DNA of 64,000 nt, from assembly GCA_965228955.1 (NCBI GenBank), contig OZ245848.1, positions 186,001-250,000 of the forward strand. Direction: 5' to 3'. The notes below the pieces were generated by a model. That model saw nothing but the letters and a program-made list of their open reading frames with translations, was not told where the DNA came from and searched no databases. The DNA comes from JANSWY01 sp965228955. GTDB lineage: Bacteria; Bacteroidota; Bacteroidia; Cytophagales; Cyclobacteriaceae. The position numbers were made by a program, and so were the translations under genes. Below, in pieces: positions 54,042-62,600 of this stretch. Within the stretch, counting starts at the first letter, position 1. The number at the start of each line of letters is the position of its first letter.

Positions 54042-54395
54042 ATGGACGAATCAGGAATTGGAATTATTGGCGTAATAATTTATCTGGCAGTTATTGTATT
54101 CATGATAGCTGCGTACTGGAAAATTTTTGAAAAAGCAGGAAAACCAGGATGGGCAGCAATTGTTCCTATCTACAATTTGGTTGTTCTGTTAGAAATTGTC
54201 GGTAAGCCAGTATGGTGGATTATTCTGTTTTTAATTCCTATTGTAAACATCGTGATTGCAATCATTGTGGTTAACGGACTAGCTAAGAGTTTTGGCAAAG
54301 ACGTTGGTTTTACAATCGGATTGTTACTGCTAGGTATCGTATTCTACCCGATACTAGGCTTTGGAGACGCTAAGTATCAAGGTGCTCCAGGATAA
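54042..54395 (+). CDS. DUF5684-family small membrane protein
   Basis: 117 residues with three to four membrane helices. DUF5684 features: YWKIFEKAGKPGWAAIVPIY, VVLLEIVGKPVWWIILFLIP, GLAKSFGKDVGFTIGLLLLG and FYPILGFGDAKYQGAP. Function unknown; the family is often near signal peptidase genes, but none is here. Monocistronic, with a strong terminator after it. Confidence 0.88.
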   Translation: MDESGIGIIGVIIYLAVIVFMIAAYWKIFEKAGKPGWAAIVPIYNLVVLLEIVGKPVWWIILFLIPIVNIVIAIIVVNGLAKSFGKDVGFTIGLLLLGIVFYPILGFGDAKYQGAPG

Positions 54396-54407
54396 GTTCT
54401 AAAAGCA

Positions 54408-54447
54408 TTTGACATATTTCACAAGGTGGAATATGTCAAATTTTTCT
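54408..54447 (+). terminator. Rho-independent terminator after the DUF5684 gene
   Basis: Perfect 11-bp stem TTTGACATATT/AATATGTCAAA, loop TCACAAGGTGG, then TTTTTCT. It begins 13 bases after the stop codon at 54395. Confidence 0.85.
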
Positions 54448-54608
54448 GATTTATTGCCTTTCACATCATCATTTGTCCAGCCCCCTCTTTTACATTCTAC
54501 TTTAAATTTTTTCAATTCTAACAAGTCAGTTGTAACCTTTTTGTTTTGTGGTGTGTCCAAGCCCCGTGAATTCACTCAAAATAATTGAAAACTCAAATTG
54601 GATACAAC

Positions 54609-55688
54609 ATGAAATCATTAATTAAAACAATGTTATTGATGCTTTTAGCAAACTCAATTTGCGCACAAAGTATTATAGGGGCTGATGGCTTAAAGGTCAA
54701 AGTAAACAAGTTAGAACAAAGAATAGAATTCCTGATGGACTCTATCAATATGCCGGGTTTGTCTATCGCTCTCATAAACGAAAAAGAAATCGTCTATCAT
54801 AATGTTTTTGGTGTTTCGAATATTGAAAGTCTGGAGCCGATTGCTAAGGAAAGCATATTTGAAGGGGCATCACTTTCCAAGCCAATATTTGCCTACTTTG
54901 CAATGAAGATGGTTGATGAGGGAAAATTAGATCTGGATAAATCAATGCATGAGTATTTTCCACATCCAGGTATTGATAGTGTATCTATGGATGTATATAA
55001 GAAGATCACTCCCAGAATGATATTATCTCACAGTTCAGGATTCCCTAATTTCAGTAAAGGAGAACAGATATCCTTACCATTTGAACCAGGTACTGATTTT
55101 CTTTATTCTGGTGAAGCATATCAATATCTTGCTGCAGTAATTGGAAGCATAAATGGTGTGGGTTGGAAGGATAAATTCAATGCAATCTTTGAGGAAAAGG
55201 TTACCGTACCATTAGGTATGACAAATACTTCGTTTTTATGGAATGATCATTTAGCTCAAAACAAAGTATACGGTCACCAGAAAGGGAGACCTACCACTAA
55301 TGATACAGGTGGATGGAGTGGTAAAACATTTAATGCTTTTTCAAGTATTCATTCTGAAGCTTATGAATACGCATTGTTTATTCAGGCAATACTGAAAAGA
55401 CAGGGGTTGAGTGATGAGGCTTTTGAGCAGATGCTGGCCCCTGAAAATAAGTTTAAAGAATCTAACGAGCTGTTGCTGGCAACTGGACAAACAGCCTGGG
55501 GACTGGGGTTTGCTCAGAAACCTTCAGACAATGGATTGATGCATCTGCACACAGGAAATAATCATGACTTTCAGGCATATTGTATGTTTATTGAGGAGCA
55601 GGGGTATGGAATAGTATTGTTTACCAATTCAGATCAGATGTTGGCGTTAGTGCACGGATTAGAAGGAACGTTAGGAACACAGTTTTAA
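54609..55688 (+). CDS. Secreted class C beta-lactamase-like serine hydrolase
   Basis: 359 residues from the ATG at 54609; signal peptide to about residue 20 (NSICAQ). S88-x-x-K91 in GASLSKPIFAYFA, the Y-S-G-E-A-Y motif near 168 and the late HTG (HLHTGNN) complete the penicillin-binding/lactamase core. Typical length for the family. Possibly a peptidase or esterase. A small membrane protein gene follows at 11 bases, then an ECF sigma gene at 4 bases, so these three may share a transcript. Confidence 0.9.
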   Translation: MKSLIKTMLLMLLANSICAQSIIGADGLKVKVNKLEQRIEFLMDSINMPGLSIALINEKEIVYHNVFGVSNIESLEPIAKESIFEGASLSKPIFAYFAMKMVDEGKLDLDKSMHEYFPHPGIDSVSMDVYKKITPRMILSHSSGFPNFSKGEQISLPFEPGTDFLYSGEAYQYLAAVIGSINGVGWKDKFNAIFEEKVTVPLGMTNTSFLWNDHLAQNKVYGHQKGRPTTNDTGGWSGKTFNAFSSIHSEAYEYALFIQAILKRQGLSDEAFEQMLAPENKFKESNELLLATGQTAWGLGFAQKPSDNGLMHLHTGNNHDFQAYCMFIEEQGYGIVLFTNSDQMLALVHGLEGTLGTQF

Positions 55689-55699
55689 GAAAAGAAAAC

Positions 55700-56017
55700 A
55701 TGGAAAAATTAGCAGAATCTTTAGGAGGATTGATCATTGTAACTGGCTTTGTTCTGATGGTCTATTTTGTTGCGAGGTATACCTTTTTGATTTACAGGAT
55801 GCTGGCAGAGAAAGGATTGATTAATAAGGATCGTGAGCCAAGAGTATCAAAAGTAGATATTGCTTATGTAGTTGTTGGGATTGGATTTGGGTTATTAGTT
55901 TCAGCAGCACTTTCACTTCTTGACCTGGAAGAAAATACCATGGACTTACTGGCCTGGGGAATCATTCTTATCTCCGGAGCAGGTGGTCTTTTAGTGGCAT
56001 CTAAACAAAAGAAGTAG
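55700..56017 (+). CDS. Small membrane protein of unknown function
   Basis: 105 residues with three hydrophobic segments: GGLIIVTGFVLMVYFVARYT, IAYVVVGIGFGLLVSAALSL and LAWGIILISGAGGLLVASK. No family recognised. It lies between a serine hydrolase gene and an ECF sigma gene at very short distances, suggesting one operon; it could be part of the sigma factor's control system, though this is speculative. Confidence 0.7.
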   Translation: MEKLAESLGGLIIVTGFVLMVYFVARYTFLIYRMLAEKGLINKDREPRVSKVDIAYVVVGIGFGLLVSAALSLLDLEENTMDLLAWGIILISGAGGLLVASKQKK

Positions 56018-56021
56018 TCGG

Positions 56022-56579
56022 TTGAATACTTCAGAAATAGATCGAATAACAATTGAGCGAGTTAAGGCTGGAGAGAGTTCAGCATTTAAGGAGCTTATTG
56101 ACAGGCATAAGGATGATGCATTCTCTTTGGCTTGCTCAGTTGTGAAAGATCATGCTTTGGCTGAAGACATCCTGCAGGAAGTTTTTATCAAGGTTTTTGA
56201 TAAGCTGAGTTCCTTCAAGAATCAATCTTCATTCTCAACCTGGTTATATAGAATAGTAGTAAACAAGTGCTATAACGAATTAAGACGTGTCAAGAAATTG
56301 AGGCGTGAGGAGGTAGAGATATCCTCAGGTCATGAGAATACTGCAGAACTGATTAATCAAAATGACCTCAAAGCTGTAATTAATTACGCCTTGGATCAAA
56401 TGAAACCTGATGAGGCACTCATTTTGAGATTGTTTTATTTATCAGAATTGAAAATTGATGAGGTGGAAGAGATTACCGGATTTACCAAATCAAAGGTGAA
56501 GGTAACATTACACAGGGCCAGAAAGAGTCTGGCAGAAATATTGAAATCACGACTTGGAAGAGAATTAGAAGACTTATGA
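56022..56579 (+). CDS. ECF sigma factor, TTG start
   Basis: 185 residues. Sigma region 2 spans about 20-90 (FKELIDRHKDDAFSLACSVV, AEDILQEVFIKVFDKL, SSFSTWLYRIVVNKCYNEL), region 4 about 125-178 (ALDQMKPDEALILRLFYLSE, EITGFTKSKVKVTLHRARKS). No ATG or GTG is found between the in-frame stop near 55992 and the start of region 2, so TTG at 56022 is the likely start; it lies 4 bases after the previous stop. The next gene overlaps by 4 bases and is the probable anti-sigma factor. Confidence 0.9.
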   Translation: MNTSEIDRITIERVKAGESSAFKELIDRHKDDAFSLACSVVKDHALAEDILQEVFIKVFDKLSSFKNQSSFSTWLYRIVVNKCYNELRRVKKLRREEVEISSGHENTAELINQNDLKAVINYALDQMKPDEALILRLFYLSELKIDEVEEITGFTKSKVKVTLHRARKSLAEILKSRLGRELEDL

Positions 56580-56914
56580 AAAAAGATAATATTGAAGACT
56601 TGTTGAAGGAAAGTAGATTGGAAACTTCGGATGATTTTTCAATTGAAACGATGAGGAAGTTGGACGAAGTGCTGTCCAGAAGAATGAAAGTAAGACTTTA
56701 TCTTCTGATGAGCTTTGTCTCATTGATTTTGGTCGCTTTTGTGGGTTTTCTCATATACACAGGGTTTGAAATAAGTATGTTTGGAGAAATTATCGCTCTT
56801 CCAAAAGTAGCCTCAATGGTCGTTTTTAGTATACTAGGATTCTTGATACTAAACCATTTAGTGATACTGAAGAACCCATTTCATGAAAAAGGAAAGTCTA
56901 GTGCCTTCGTTTAA
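56576..56914 (+). CDS. Putative anti-sigma factor, two membrane helices
   Basis: 112 residues. An N-terminal helical cytosolic part (DLLKESRLETSDDFSIETMR, about 1-40) is followed by two membrane helices (LMSFVSLILVAFVGFLIYT, MVVFSILGFLILNHLVIL). The ATGA overlap with the sigma gene indicates coupled translation. No zinc-finger motif of classical ZAS anti-sigma factors is present, so the binding role is inferred from position and layout. Its 3' end overlaps the opposing gene by 17 bases. Confidence 0.7.
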   Translation: MKKDNIEDLLKESRLETSDDFSIETMRKLDEVLSRRMKVRLYLLMSFVSLILVAFVGFLIYTGFEISMFGEIIALPKVASMVVFSILGFLILNHLVILKNPFHEKGKSSAFV

Positions 56915-57509
56915 AAACTTTGGAAGCTAAGAGTGAAATAGCAACAAACAGTGAACCTATACAAAGTGCAAGGAATAAATCTCTTTCTTGTTTCTGCTGA
57001 TTAAGTTTAGCCTGAGTTTGCTGAAGAGTTGATTTTAGAGAATCTATTTCAGCCTGATGTTTTAGTTTTAGCTCATCCCAACTCTCCAGGTTACTATGGA
57101 TAGTTGGATCACCAAGTAAAGAGTAAAACTGTTGGGTTTCGCTCAACAGCCCTGATACTGAGCAATCATTTGTCCAAAACACGTTGGTGCCAATTTCATA
57201 GGCAAATACCAGATAAGTGGAGTCTGTGATAAAATTCACATCACAGCATCCTCTAATCGCACCAAATACGGTTATGAGCTCCTGAGATTCATCAAGGCCT
57301 TTAAAAGATTCAGAAACCTGAAATGTGTAAGTCTTAATTGGGTTTGTACCCCTGGTCCAATAGGAGTCTTTATTGATTGATAGAACTTTGCCCACAAAAA
57401 TCACTTTAGCCTGACTTGTATCTTTCTCAAAATTTGGGAAACACACATCAGCCATTGCATGAAAAGTCAGGCTTAATAAGCAATAGGCTATGAGTAGTAT
57501 TCCTCTCAT
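56898..57509 (-). CDS. Secreted TIMP/netrin-like domain protein with C-terminal anchor
   Basis: 203 residues, signal peptide to about residue 20. The mature domain resembles the NTR (TIMP-like) fold: AKVIFVGKVLSINKDSYW, IKTYTFQVSESFKGLDE, ITVFGAIRGCCDVNF, DSTYLVFAYE and WTNDCSVSG, with Cys positioned for disulfides. A coiled coil (about 147-177) leads to a C-terminal membrane helix (LALCIGSLFVAISLLASK) and a basic tail. Likely displayed in the periplasm. Overlaps tail-to-tail with the anti-sigma gene. Inhibitor activity is not implied. Confidence 0.6.
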   Translation of the reverse strand: MRGILLIAYCLLSLTFHAMADVCFPNFEKDTSQAKVIFVGKVLSINKDSYWTRGTNPIKTYTFQVSESFKGLDESQELITVFGAIRGCCDVNFITDSTYLVFAYEIGTNVFWTNDCSVSGLLSETQQFYSLLGDPTIHSNLESWDELKLKHQAEIDSLKSTLQQTQAKLNQQKQERDLFLALCIGSLFVAISLLASKVFKRRH

Positions 57510-57512
57510 TAT

Positions 57513-57920
57513 TTATGTATAGAACTCCTTAATCTTATTCAAGTAATCTTCCGGGAATTCTAATTTTACCGCAAGTTCATGGAGGGACCTTGCGTATTGC
57601 TCATTGGTTCCGCTCAGCATTTGCAATGGAAGATTGTAGCAAGTGGCATTGATTTCCTCACCTGAATTAGTTGTCACAGTAACATCTTCCGGGATGTAGT
57701 CTGCAACACTTTTCTCTGCATAAAGACCAATGATTTCCTGGTCATCCACTTCCACCAAAATACCATAAGCTTCATCATTTTTACTTGGGAGTAATGAGGC
57801 TCGGTTTCCAATTTTAAGTGTGTAGTCTTTCAATACACCAACTCTTGGGTTCGACGGATTAACACCGTTTTTTGATAAAATATCCTCGTCCATAAATAAC
57901 CCATAAAAGAAGACTTGCAT
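57513..57920 (-). CDS. Gamma-glutamylcyclotransferase-like (AIG2) protein
   Basis: 135 residues. The family start F-x-Y-G-x-(L/F)-M is present (VFFYGLFMDEDIL), followed by RVGVLKDYTLKIGNRASLLP and EAYGILVEVDDQEI, with the acidic residue at EEINATCY region as a catalytic candidate. Members cyclise gamma-glutamyl amines or peptides. Cytoplasmic. It lies 3 bases upstream of the TIMP-like gene on the minus strand, so they are cotranscribed. Confidence 0.8.
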   Translation of the reverse strand: MQVFFYGLFMDEDILSKNGVNPSNPRVGVLKDYTLKIGNRASLLPSKNDEAYGILVEVDDQEIIGLYAEKSVADYIPEDVTVTTNSGEEINATCYNLPLQMLSGTNEQYARSLHELAVKLEFPEDYLNKIKEFYT

Positions 57921-57953
57921 AGTGATTTGCTGTTTGTTGAATTTTAAACAACT

Positions 57954-59186
57954 TTAATTCTCTTCACCCTCAGTAACAATGACGTTGTTGACCTTCGATA
58001 TTTCCCGACATAACTCCAGGAATACAGGAGTTCTTGAAAGAAAATCTCCAGTTCTAAACCCAGGATTAGCTGAATGTTTCACCACAACAGTTCTGGTAGT
58101 AGGGTTGATATAAATGAATTGATTATAAACACCAATTGCTAAGAACTCGCCTTCATTTCCTTCAGGAATCCACCATTGATATCCATATCCCAGGTCATGG
58201 GCTGCATTTTCACGTTTACCAGGCATTAGGTGTGGAGCATCTGGAGTTGTGGAAGCTTCCACCCATTGAGCAGGAACTATTTGTTCGCCATACCAATTCC
58301 CTTGATTCAAGAAAAGAGATCCAAGTTTTGCACAGTTTCTGACAGTAGTTGTTAAACCACCCAGGGCGGCTTCCATTCCGTAATCATCAATTAACCAATG
58401 TGAGTCATGCTCCATTCCCAGTGGTTCCCACAGTTTTTCTTGAGCATAGTCCGAAATACTTTGTCCTGTTGCTTTCACGAGGATCATTCCCAGCACATGA
58501 GTGTTGATGCTTACATAGTGATTGTATGTACCGGGTTCTCTTTCCCTGATCAAAGAAGCAGCAAAAGCATCTTGAGAATTACCCCAGGAGAAATCACGTC
58601 CCCATCTGTTAATATCGGAAAAGAAGTCGGCATAATCCTCATTGAATCCAACGCCAGTAGACATCTGTAAAACATCTTTTATTTTGACACCTTCATATCC
58701 AGAGCCAATCAGTTCAGGGCAGTATTCTTCTACCGTCTGCTCAATGCTTGTGATCTTTCCTTCTTCTACTGCTATACCAAATAGAGCAGAAAGAAAGGAC
58801 TTTGAAACGGACCATACTATTTGCTCTCTCTCGGGAGTATGCCCTCTGAAATATTTTTCAAAAGTGAGGCTGTCATTTTTAAGCACCAATAAACCTGTAG
58901 CGTAAGTGTCTTCTAGATATTCGTCTACATTTACAGTTTGCCCGGACGCAGAGAATTCCACAGGCATTGTAAAGTCTGACTTTTCCGGGAAGGTATGTTT
59001 GCTTTCAGGGGCTTTAATTGGACTTGAAGACCACCAGTCGGACACTGTTCTTAGGTTTTCGACAATATCTTCTTCATCAAATAGGTGCATTGCGTGGTTT
59101 ACACGTTTTATTTTTGGATAGAAGAGGATGCCGGATATTACCAATATGGCTAACACAACAAGGAGGATCCTTTTGAATAATCTCAT
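57954..59186 (-). CDS. Class C beta-lactamase-like serine hydrolase (NylB-like)
   Basis: 410 residues with an N-terminal membrane anchor (about 6-23, RILLVVLAILVISGILFY). S126-x-x-K129 (VWSVSKSFLSALFGIA), a Tyr in YNHYVSINTHVLG in place of Y-S-N, and late GYGYQWWIP are close to the 6-aminohexanoate-dimer-hydrolase group. Probably an amidase or esterase at the periplasmic face. Third class C-type protein of the window. It is 33 bases upstream of the cyclotransferase gene. Confidence 0.9.
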   Translation of the reverse strand: MRLFKRILLVVLAILVISGILFYPKIKRVNHAMHLFDEEDIVENLRTVSDWWSSSPIKAPESKHTFPEKSDFTMPVEFSASGQTVNVDEYLEDTYATGLLVLKNDSLTFEKYFRGHTPEREQIVWSVSKSFLSALFGIAVEEGKITSIEQTVEEYCPELIGSGYEGVKIKDVLQMSTGVGFNEDYADFFSDINRWGRDFSWGNSQDAFAASLIREREPGTYNHYVSINTHVLGMILVKATGQSISDYAQEKLWEPLGMEHDSHWLIDDYGMEAALGGLTTTVRNCAKLGSLFLNQGNWYGEQIVPAQWVEASTTPDAPHLMPGKRENAAHDLGYGYQWWIPEGNEGEFLAIGVYNQFIYINPTTRTVVVKHSANPGFRTGDFLSRTPVFLELCREISKVNNVIVTEGEEN

Positions 59187-59251
59187 TTTATCAATTTTGG
59201 GTTTGGTCTCCCTAAAATAATGAAATAGGAATGAAGCGTCGAAATAATATG

Positions 59252-60361
59252 TTAAAACGCTTCTCGAAGAGACACATAAAATGCCGACTGACCACCTCTG
59301 GCTAGTCCATAGTCCAATCTTACATTGAGTCTTTGTTCTTTTATCAGTTGAAATCTTAATCCCAGGCCTCCGGCGTATTTGAATTCGTTTAATTCGAAAT
59401 CATTTAGATCATTAGCAACATCACCAATCCCCACAAATGCCACTGCTCCGAATATGCCATATATTATTCTTCGATATTCGATTTGGGAGTACATCATTTG
59501 TCGGTCGGTGTAGACGCTGGCATTGCTAATACCCCTTAAAAATGAGCCTCCTCCTAGTTTTGGGAGTTTGTAGAATGGGATGTCATTGCCACCGGTAAAT
59601 GTGGAATTAATCTGAACTGCCAGGACATCAATATCTTCATTAAGACTGATGTATCTTCTCAAATCAAAGGAATATGCCTGGTATTCAAAATCCCCTGTGG
59701 CAAATAGTGATCTCACATTAATGAAATAACCTGTTGAAGGATAAATGGCATTATTTCTCGAATCAAATCTCATTGCAGGTCCAATACCGATGAGGAAGCC
59801 GCCTTGAGAACCGTTAATGGAAAAGTCTTCTAGCAATCCGTTCTCTTCAAACTTTCTTAGTCCACTTTGCTGCATATCAAAGTAACTACCCCAGAATAGC
59901 TTTTGGGTGATAGGAATTGATAGCTGGCCCTCTAACTGAACAAATTGATGTGTATAGCTTTCAAATTGATCAGGGTCATTATCATTTCCTATGCTAAAGA
60001 ATCGATCTGGGAATATGATGAATCTTGGAGAGGCATTTAGATTTTTTCCATTTCCGGACCAATAATCTACATTGAATTCCGAGATGATCTGGTTTCTCAA
60101 TGTGTACATGATGAAAGGAGTAAATGAAGACGGTCGGAAATACTCTTTCCCCAGATTTTCAGGTTTCCACCATGTCAGAACGGATGTTACTCCAAATTGG
60201 AATCCTGTTTCTGGTTGCGAACCAAACGCCGGGAAGATTCCCCAATCATAGTTTTTTTGTGCTGTTGAATCTGTTGATTGTGCGTTTCCAGAAAATGGTA
60301 AGAGAGTAAATATCAGCAGGATCTGTATATACTGGAAAGACTTATTAATTCGCATATCCAT
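59252..60361 (-). CDS. BamA/Omp85-superfamily outer-membrane barrel protein without POTRA domains
   Basis: 369 residues, signal peptide ending SGNAQS. A beta barrel of the surface-antigen D15 type: LTWWKPENLGKEYFRPSSF, GIGPAMRFDSRNNAIYPSTG, GGSFLRGISNASVYTDRQMM (the conserved LRG loop) and the C-terminal ending FYVSLREAF with a terminal Phe. No POTRA domains, so it is not BamA or TamA itself. It follows an acidic lipoprotein gene at 3 bases, and the two may work together at the outer membrane. Confidence 0.87.
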   Translation of the reverse strand: MDMRINKSFQYIQILLIFTLLPFSGNAQSTDSTAQKNYDWGIFPAFGSQPETGFQFGVTSVLTWWKPENLGKEYFRPSSFTPFIMYTLRNQIISEFNVDYWSGNGKNLNASPRFIIFPDRFFSIGNDNDPDQFESYTHQFVQLEGQLSIPITQKLFWGSYFDMQQSGLRKFEENGLLEDFSINGSQGGFLIGIGPAMRFDSRNNAIYPSTGYFINVRSLFATGDFEYQAYSFDLRRYISLNEDIDVLAVQINSTFTGGNDIPFYKLPKLGGGSFLRGISNASVYTDRQMMYSQIEYRRIIYGIFGAVAFVGIGDVANDLNDFELNEFKYAGGLGLRFQLIKEQRLNVRLDYGLARGGQSAFYVSLREAF

Positions 60362-60364
60362 TAC

Positions 60365-61081
60365 TTATTCTATTGTTTTGGATTGCTGATCTTCGAAGTG
60401 AATTACTCCTTTGTCGTCTACATGGCCATCTATCCATTCCAAACTGGTCTCCGCAGAACCCTCGACCTCATTCAGTACGTAATTGCCATTTTCATCTTGC
60501 TCTTCCACTAGCTCTACGGTTCTTACTTTCGCTTCAATTTTGAAAGTAAGATCGGTATTGATTGTAATATCGGTACTTAGAATCTCTTGAGTCTCTGCCT
60601 CCTCCCATTTGAAATCGAGAGCCTTTAAATTAATAAGGTTACCTTCTGGATTATATGTCTCAATAACTGGTGCTGCATTGTAGATGAAATTTTCTTCCAC
60701 ACTCAGGAGTAAAATGAATTGATCTGTTTTGGCTAGATTCTTTTCAGGGCAAAAGCTTGAATTGCTGAACCCCGATTCTTCTCTTACATCCAGATAATCC
60801 AGCAATTGAAAGCAAGCCGTTTCTTGCATGCTGTATTCTCTGTGATTAAAATAGACTGGTAACGAATCGTTTTGAAAGAATGAAACGTATTCCTGAAATA
60901 GCTCTTCTTTGTTAATGGTGACCTCTTCTGTTTCTACACCAGATTCTTCAGCTACAGCCTCTTGTTCTTCAGAGGATTCCTCGATTAGACTGTTTGTTTC
61001 TTCGTTGCTTGTGGTTGGCTTTGGATTGCAGGAAATAGATATGATTAGTAATAGGTTGAATAAAGTTGGATATAGACGCAT
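60365..61081 (-). CDS. Lipoprotein with acidic linker
   Basis: 238 residues, lipobox (IISISC, Cys18). Residues 24-60 are a very acidic stretch (SLIEESSEEQEAVAEESGVE). The remaining domain has Cys in ETACFQLLDYLD and SSFCPEKN and a beta-rich end. No family recognised. It starts 4 bases after a perfect inverted repeat (61085-61124), and the barrel protein gene follows at 3 bases, forming a two-gene operon. Confidence 0.7.
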   Translation of the reverse strand: MRLYPTLFNLLLIISISCNPKPTTSNEETNSLIEESSEEQEAVAEESGVETEEVTINKEELFQEYVSFFQNDSLPVYFNHREYSMQETACFQLLDYLDVREESGFSNSSFCPEKNLAKTDQFILLLSVEENFIYNAAPVIETYNPEGNLINLKALDFKWEEAETQEILSTDITINTDLTFKIEAKVRTVELVEEQDENGNYVLNEVEGSAETSLEWIDGHVDDKGVIHFEDQQSKTIE

Positions 61082-61084
61082 TTG

Positions 61085-61124
61085 AAATTGTTTAGAGCAT
61101 ACTTAAATATACTCTAAACAATTT
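61085..61124 (-). promoter_or_regulatory. Inverted repeat with 13-bp perfect arms at the lipoprotein start
   Basis: AAATTGTTTAGAG (61085-61097) and CTCTAAACAATTT (61112-61124) are exact complements around a 14-base centre. The element ends 3 bases before the ATG at 61081, so as RNA it would pair the ribosome-binding region, and as DNA it could bind a dimeric regulator. It also lies 44 bases after the stop codon of the upstream gene, but it has no long T-run as expected of a terminator. Confidence 0.6.
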
Positions 61125-61168
61125 GATAGGACCATCAATCTTAGTTTAAATGAATTTTAAGAACTTCT

Positions 61169-61630
61169 CTATTCAGGAGAGTGAAGTCCCATTTTATTGC
61201 CTTCAGAATCCATGAAAATTGCAAAAAATCCCACTTCATCAGCGTGGGGAGTTTTCGGAATGATGATTTTTCCCCCATTGGATTCTACTTTATCAAGGAC
61301 TTTCTGGAGATCATTGCCACAATTGAGATAGACTGTGACTCCATCAGCGGAAGGTTTATATCCTTCCCCTTGCATGATCACCCCAGTCACCACTTGATTT
61401 TCAAAAGGAAGTAATCCCATCTCCATTCCAGGGAACTCCATTTTTTCGATTTTAAGATCTAGAATTTTCTCGTAGAATGAGATGGCTCTTGTAATATCAG
61501 TAGCTGGTATTTCGAATATTGCGACATAACTATTCATGTTTGTGTTGTTGGTTTGGGCAGTAACTTTTGTTGGAAAGTAAAGAATGAATATACCCGCAAG
61601 CACTACTGCTAATTGAATTCTCTTTTTCAT
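61169..61630 (-). CDS. VOC-family protein with apparent signal peptide
   Basis: 153 residues from the ATG at 61630 (another at 61648). A signal peptide MKKRIQLAVVLAGIFILYFP to TAQT precedes the VOC fold (MNSYVAIFEIPATDITRAIS, KILDLKIEKMEFPGMEMGLL, VTVYLNCGNDLQKVLDKVES, FMDSEGNKMGLHSPE). VOC proteins are normally cytoplasmic; export here is unusual. An internal Met at MNSYVAI would give a normal cytoplasmic VOC protein, so the true start needs data. AraC gene 61701 lies upstream on the same strand and may control it. Confidence 0.8.
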   Translation of the reverse strand: MKKRIQLAVVLAGIFILYFPTKVTAQTNNTNMNSYVAIFEIPATDITRAISFYEKILDLKIEKMEFPGMEMGLLPFENQVVTGVIMQGEGYKPSADGVTVYLNCGNDLQKVLDKVESNGGKIIIPKTPHADEVGFFAIFMDSEGNKMGLHSPE

Positions 61631-61700
61631 ATTGATTGCTCTTGACATATTGCATAGTTACAGTACAGAAGAAATCTAAAATTGTAAAAGTGCGACAACT

Positions 61701-62522
61701 TTAATCTTTTGAATAAATCAGAGAAGAGAGCATCACCTGTTCATCTGTCAGATATTCTTTTGGGCTGGTGCCGGTAAGTTCTTTAAAGTCTTTAGTGAAA
61801 TGGGCCTGATCATAGTATTCACTTTCGTATGCTACTTGAGTTAGGCTTTCGTTTTGATTGTTCAAAATCAACTTTAAGGCAGCTTGTAACCTAATTATCT
61901 TACCAAGTTGTTTGGGACTAATTCCTACTTGTTTCGAAAATTTGCGCTCCAGACTTCTTCTTTTGGATGTGTCTTCTTTTAATATTTCGTTGATAGAGAT
62001 ACTGCCTTTTGCTTCAGAAAGAGCATCTATTGTCGATTTCACGATGGTTTCTACAGTTGTTTGATCTGCCAGCCTCTCTAGTAGGAAATTTTCGATTATT
62101 TGAATTCTTCCAGAAGTAGAGGATGCTGATATTATTTTTTGTTCCAATTCCAGTGCAGTTTCTTTTTCAAATAACTCTATCAATGGAGTCTCTTTGTCCG
62201 CGAGTTTTTGGATTGGTGTTGATATTAAGTTGGAGAATCCATAGGGATAAAATCTTACTGCAAAAGTGTTGACCTGACCTGTAGGTTGCACATAATATGG
62301 TTTGGTGATTTGTCCAAAAACCATTGCCCTGGGTTGTATGATGAATTCAGTTTCTGAAGTGAATCTTTTCACATCATCTCCTAGAATAAAGCACATTTCG
62401 ATACAACCATCCGGAATTACTCGTTGCTTTGGAGCTTCCAAATCTCCTGGTACTTCGAGTATCCAATGACATTTTACGATTGCAGCGAGATCTGGATTTG
62501 GTGTAAAAGTTTCGTAATTCAT
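61701..62522 (-). CDS. AraC-family regulator with DUF6597-like N-terminus
   Basis: 273 residues. The N-terminal half has the DUF6597-type pattern (CHWILEVPGDLEAPKQRVIP, DGCIEMCFILGDD, GQITKPYYVQPTGQVNTFAV). The C-terminal AraC domain (about 165-260) has LERKFSKQVGISPKQLGKII, LTQVAYESEYYDQAHFTKDF and TGTSPKEYL. It is a probable cytoplasmic one-component regulator, located just before the VOC gene at 61169-61630 (70-base gap). Confidence 0.9.
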   Translation of the reverse strand: MNYETFTPNPDLAAIVKCHWILEVPGDLEAPKQRVIPDGCIEMCFILGDDVKRFTSETEFIIQPRAMVFGQITKPYYVQPTGQVNTFAVRFYPYGFSNLISTPIQKLADKETPLIELFEKETALELEQKIISASSTSGRIQIIENFLLERLADQTTVETIVKSTIDALSEAKGSISINEILKEDTSKRRSLERKFSKQVGISPKQLGKIIRLQAALKLILNNQNESLTQVAYESEYYDQAHFTKDFKELTGTSPKEYLTDEQVMLSSLIYSKD

Positions 62523-62600
62523 TTGGCTAGATAATTGGCAACCTTAATCTAGTGGGATTCCAACGGATAGTCAAATGATTTTTCTGTTATGGATAGATAA

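Noticed and set aside
59233..59263. GAAGCGT/ACGCTTC inverted repeat at the end of the barrel gene as a terminator
   Set aside because: The loop is 17 bases, the stem overlaps the coding end, and no T-run follows on the minus strand.
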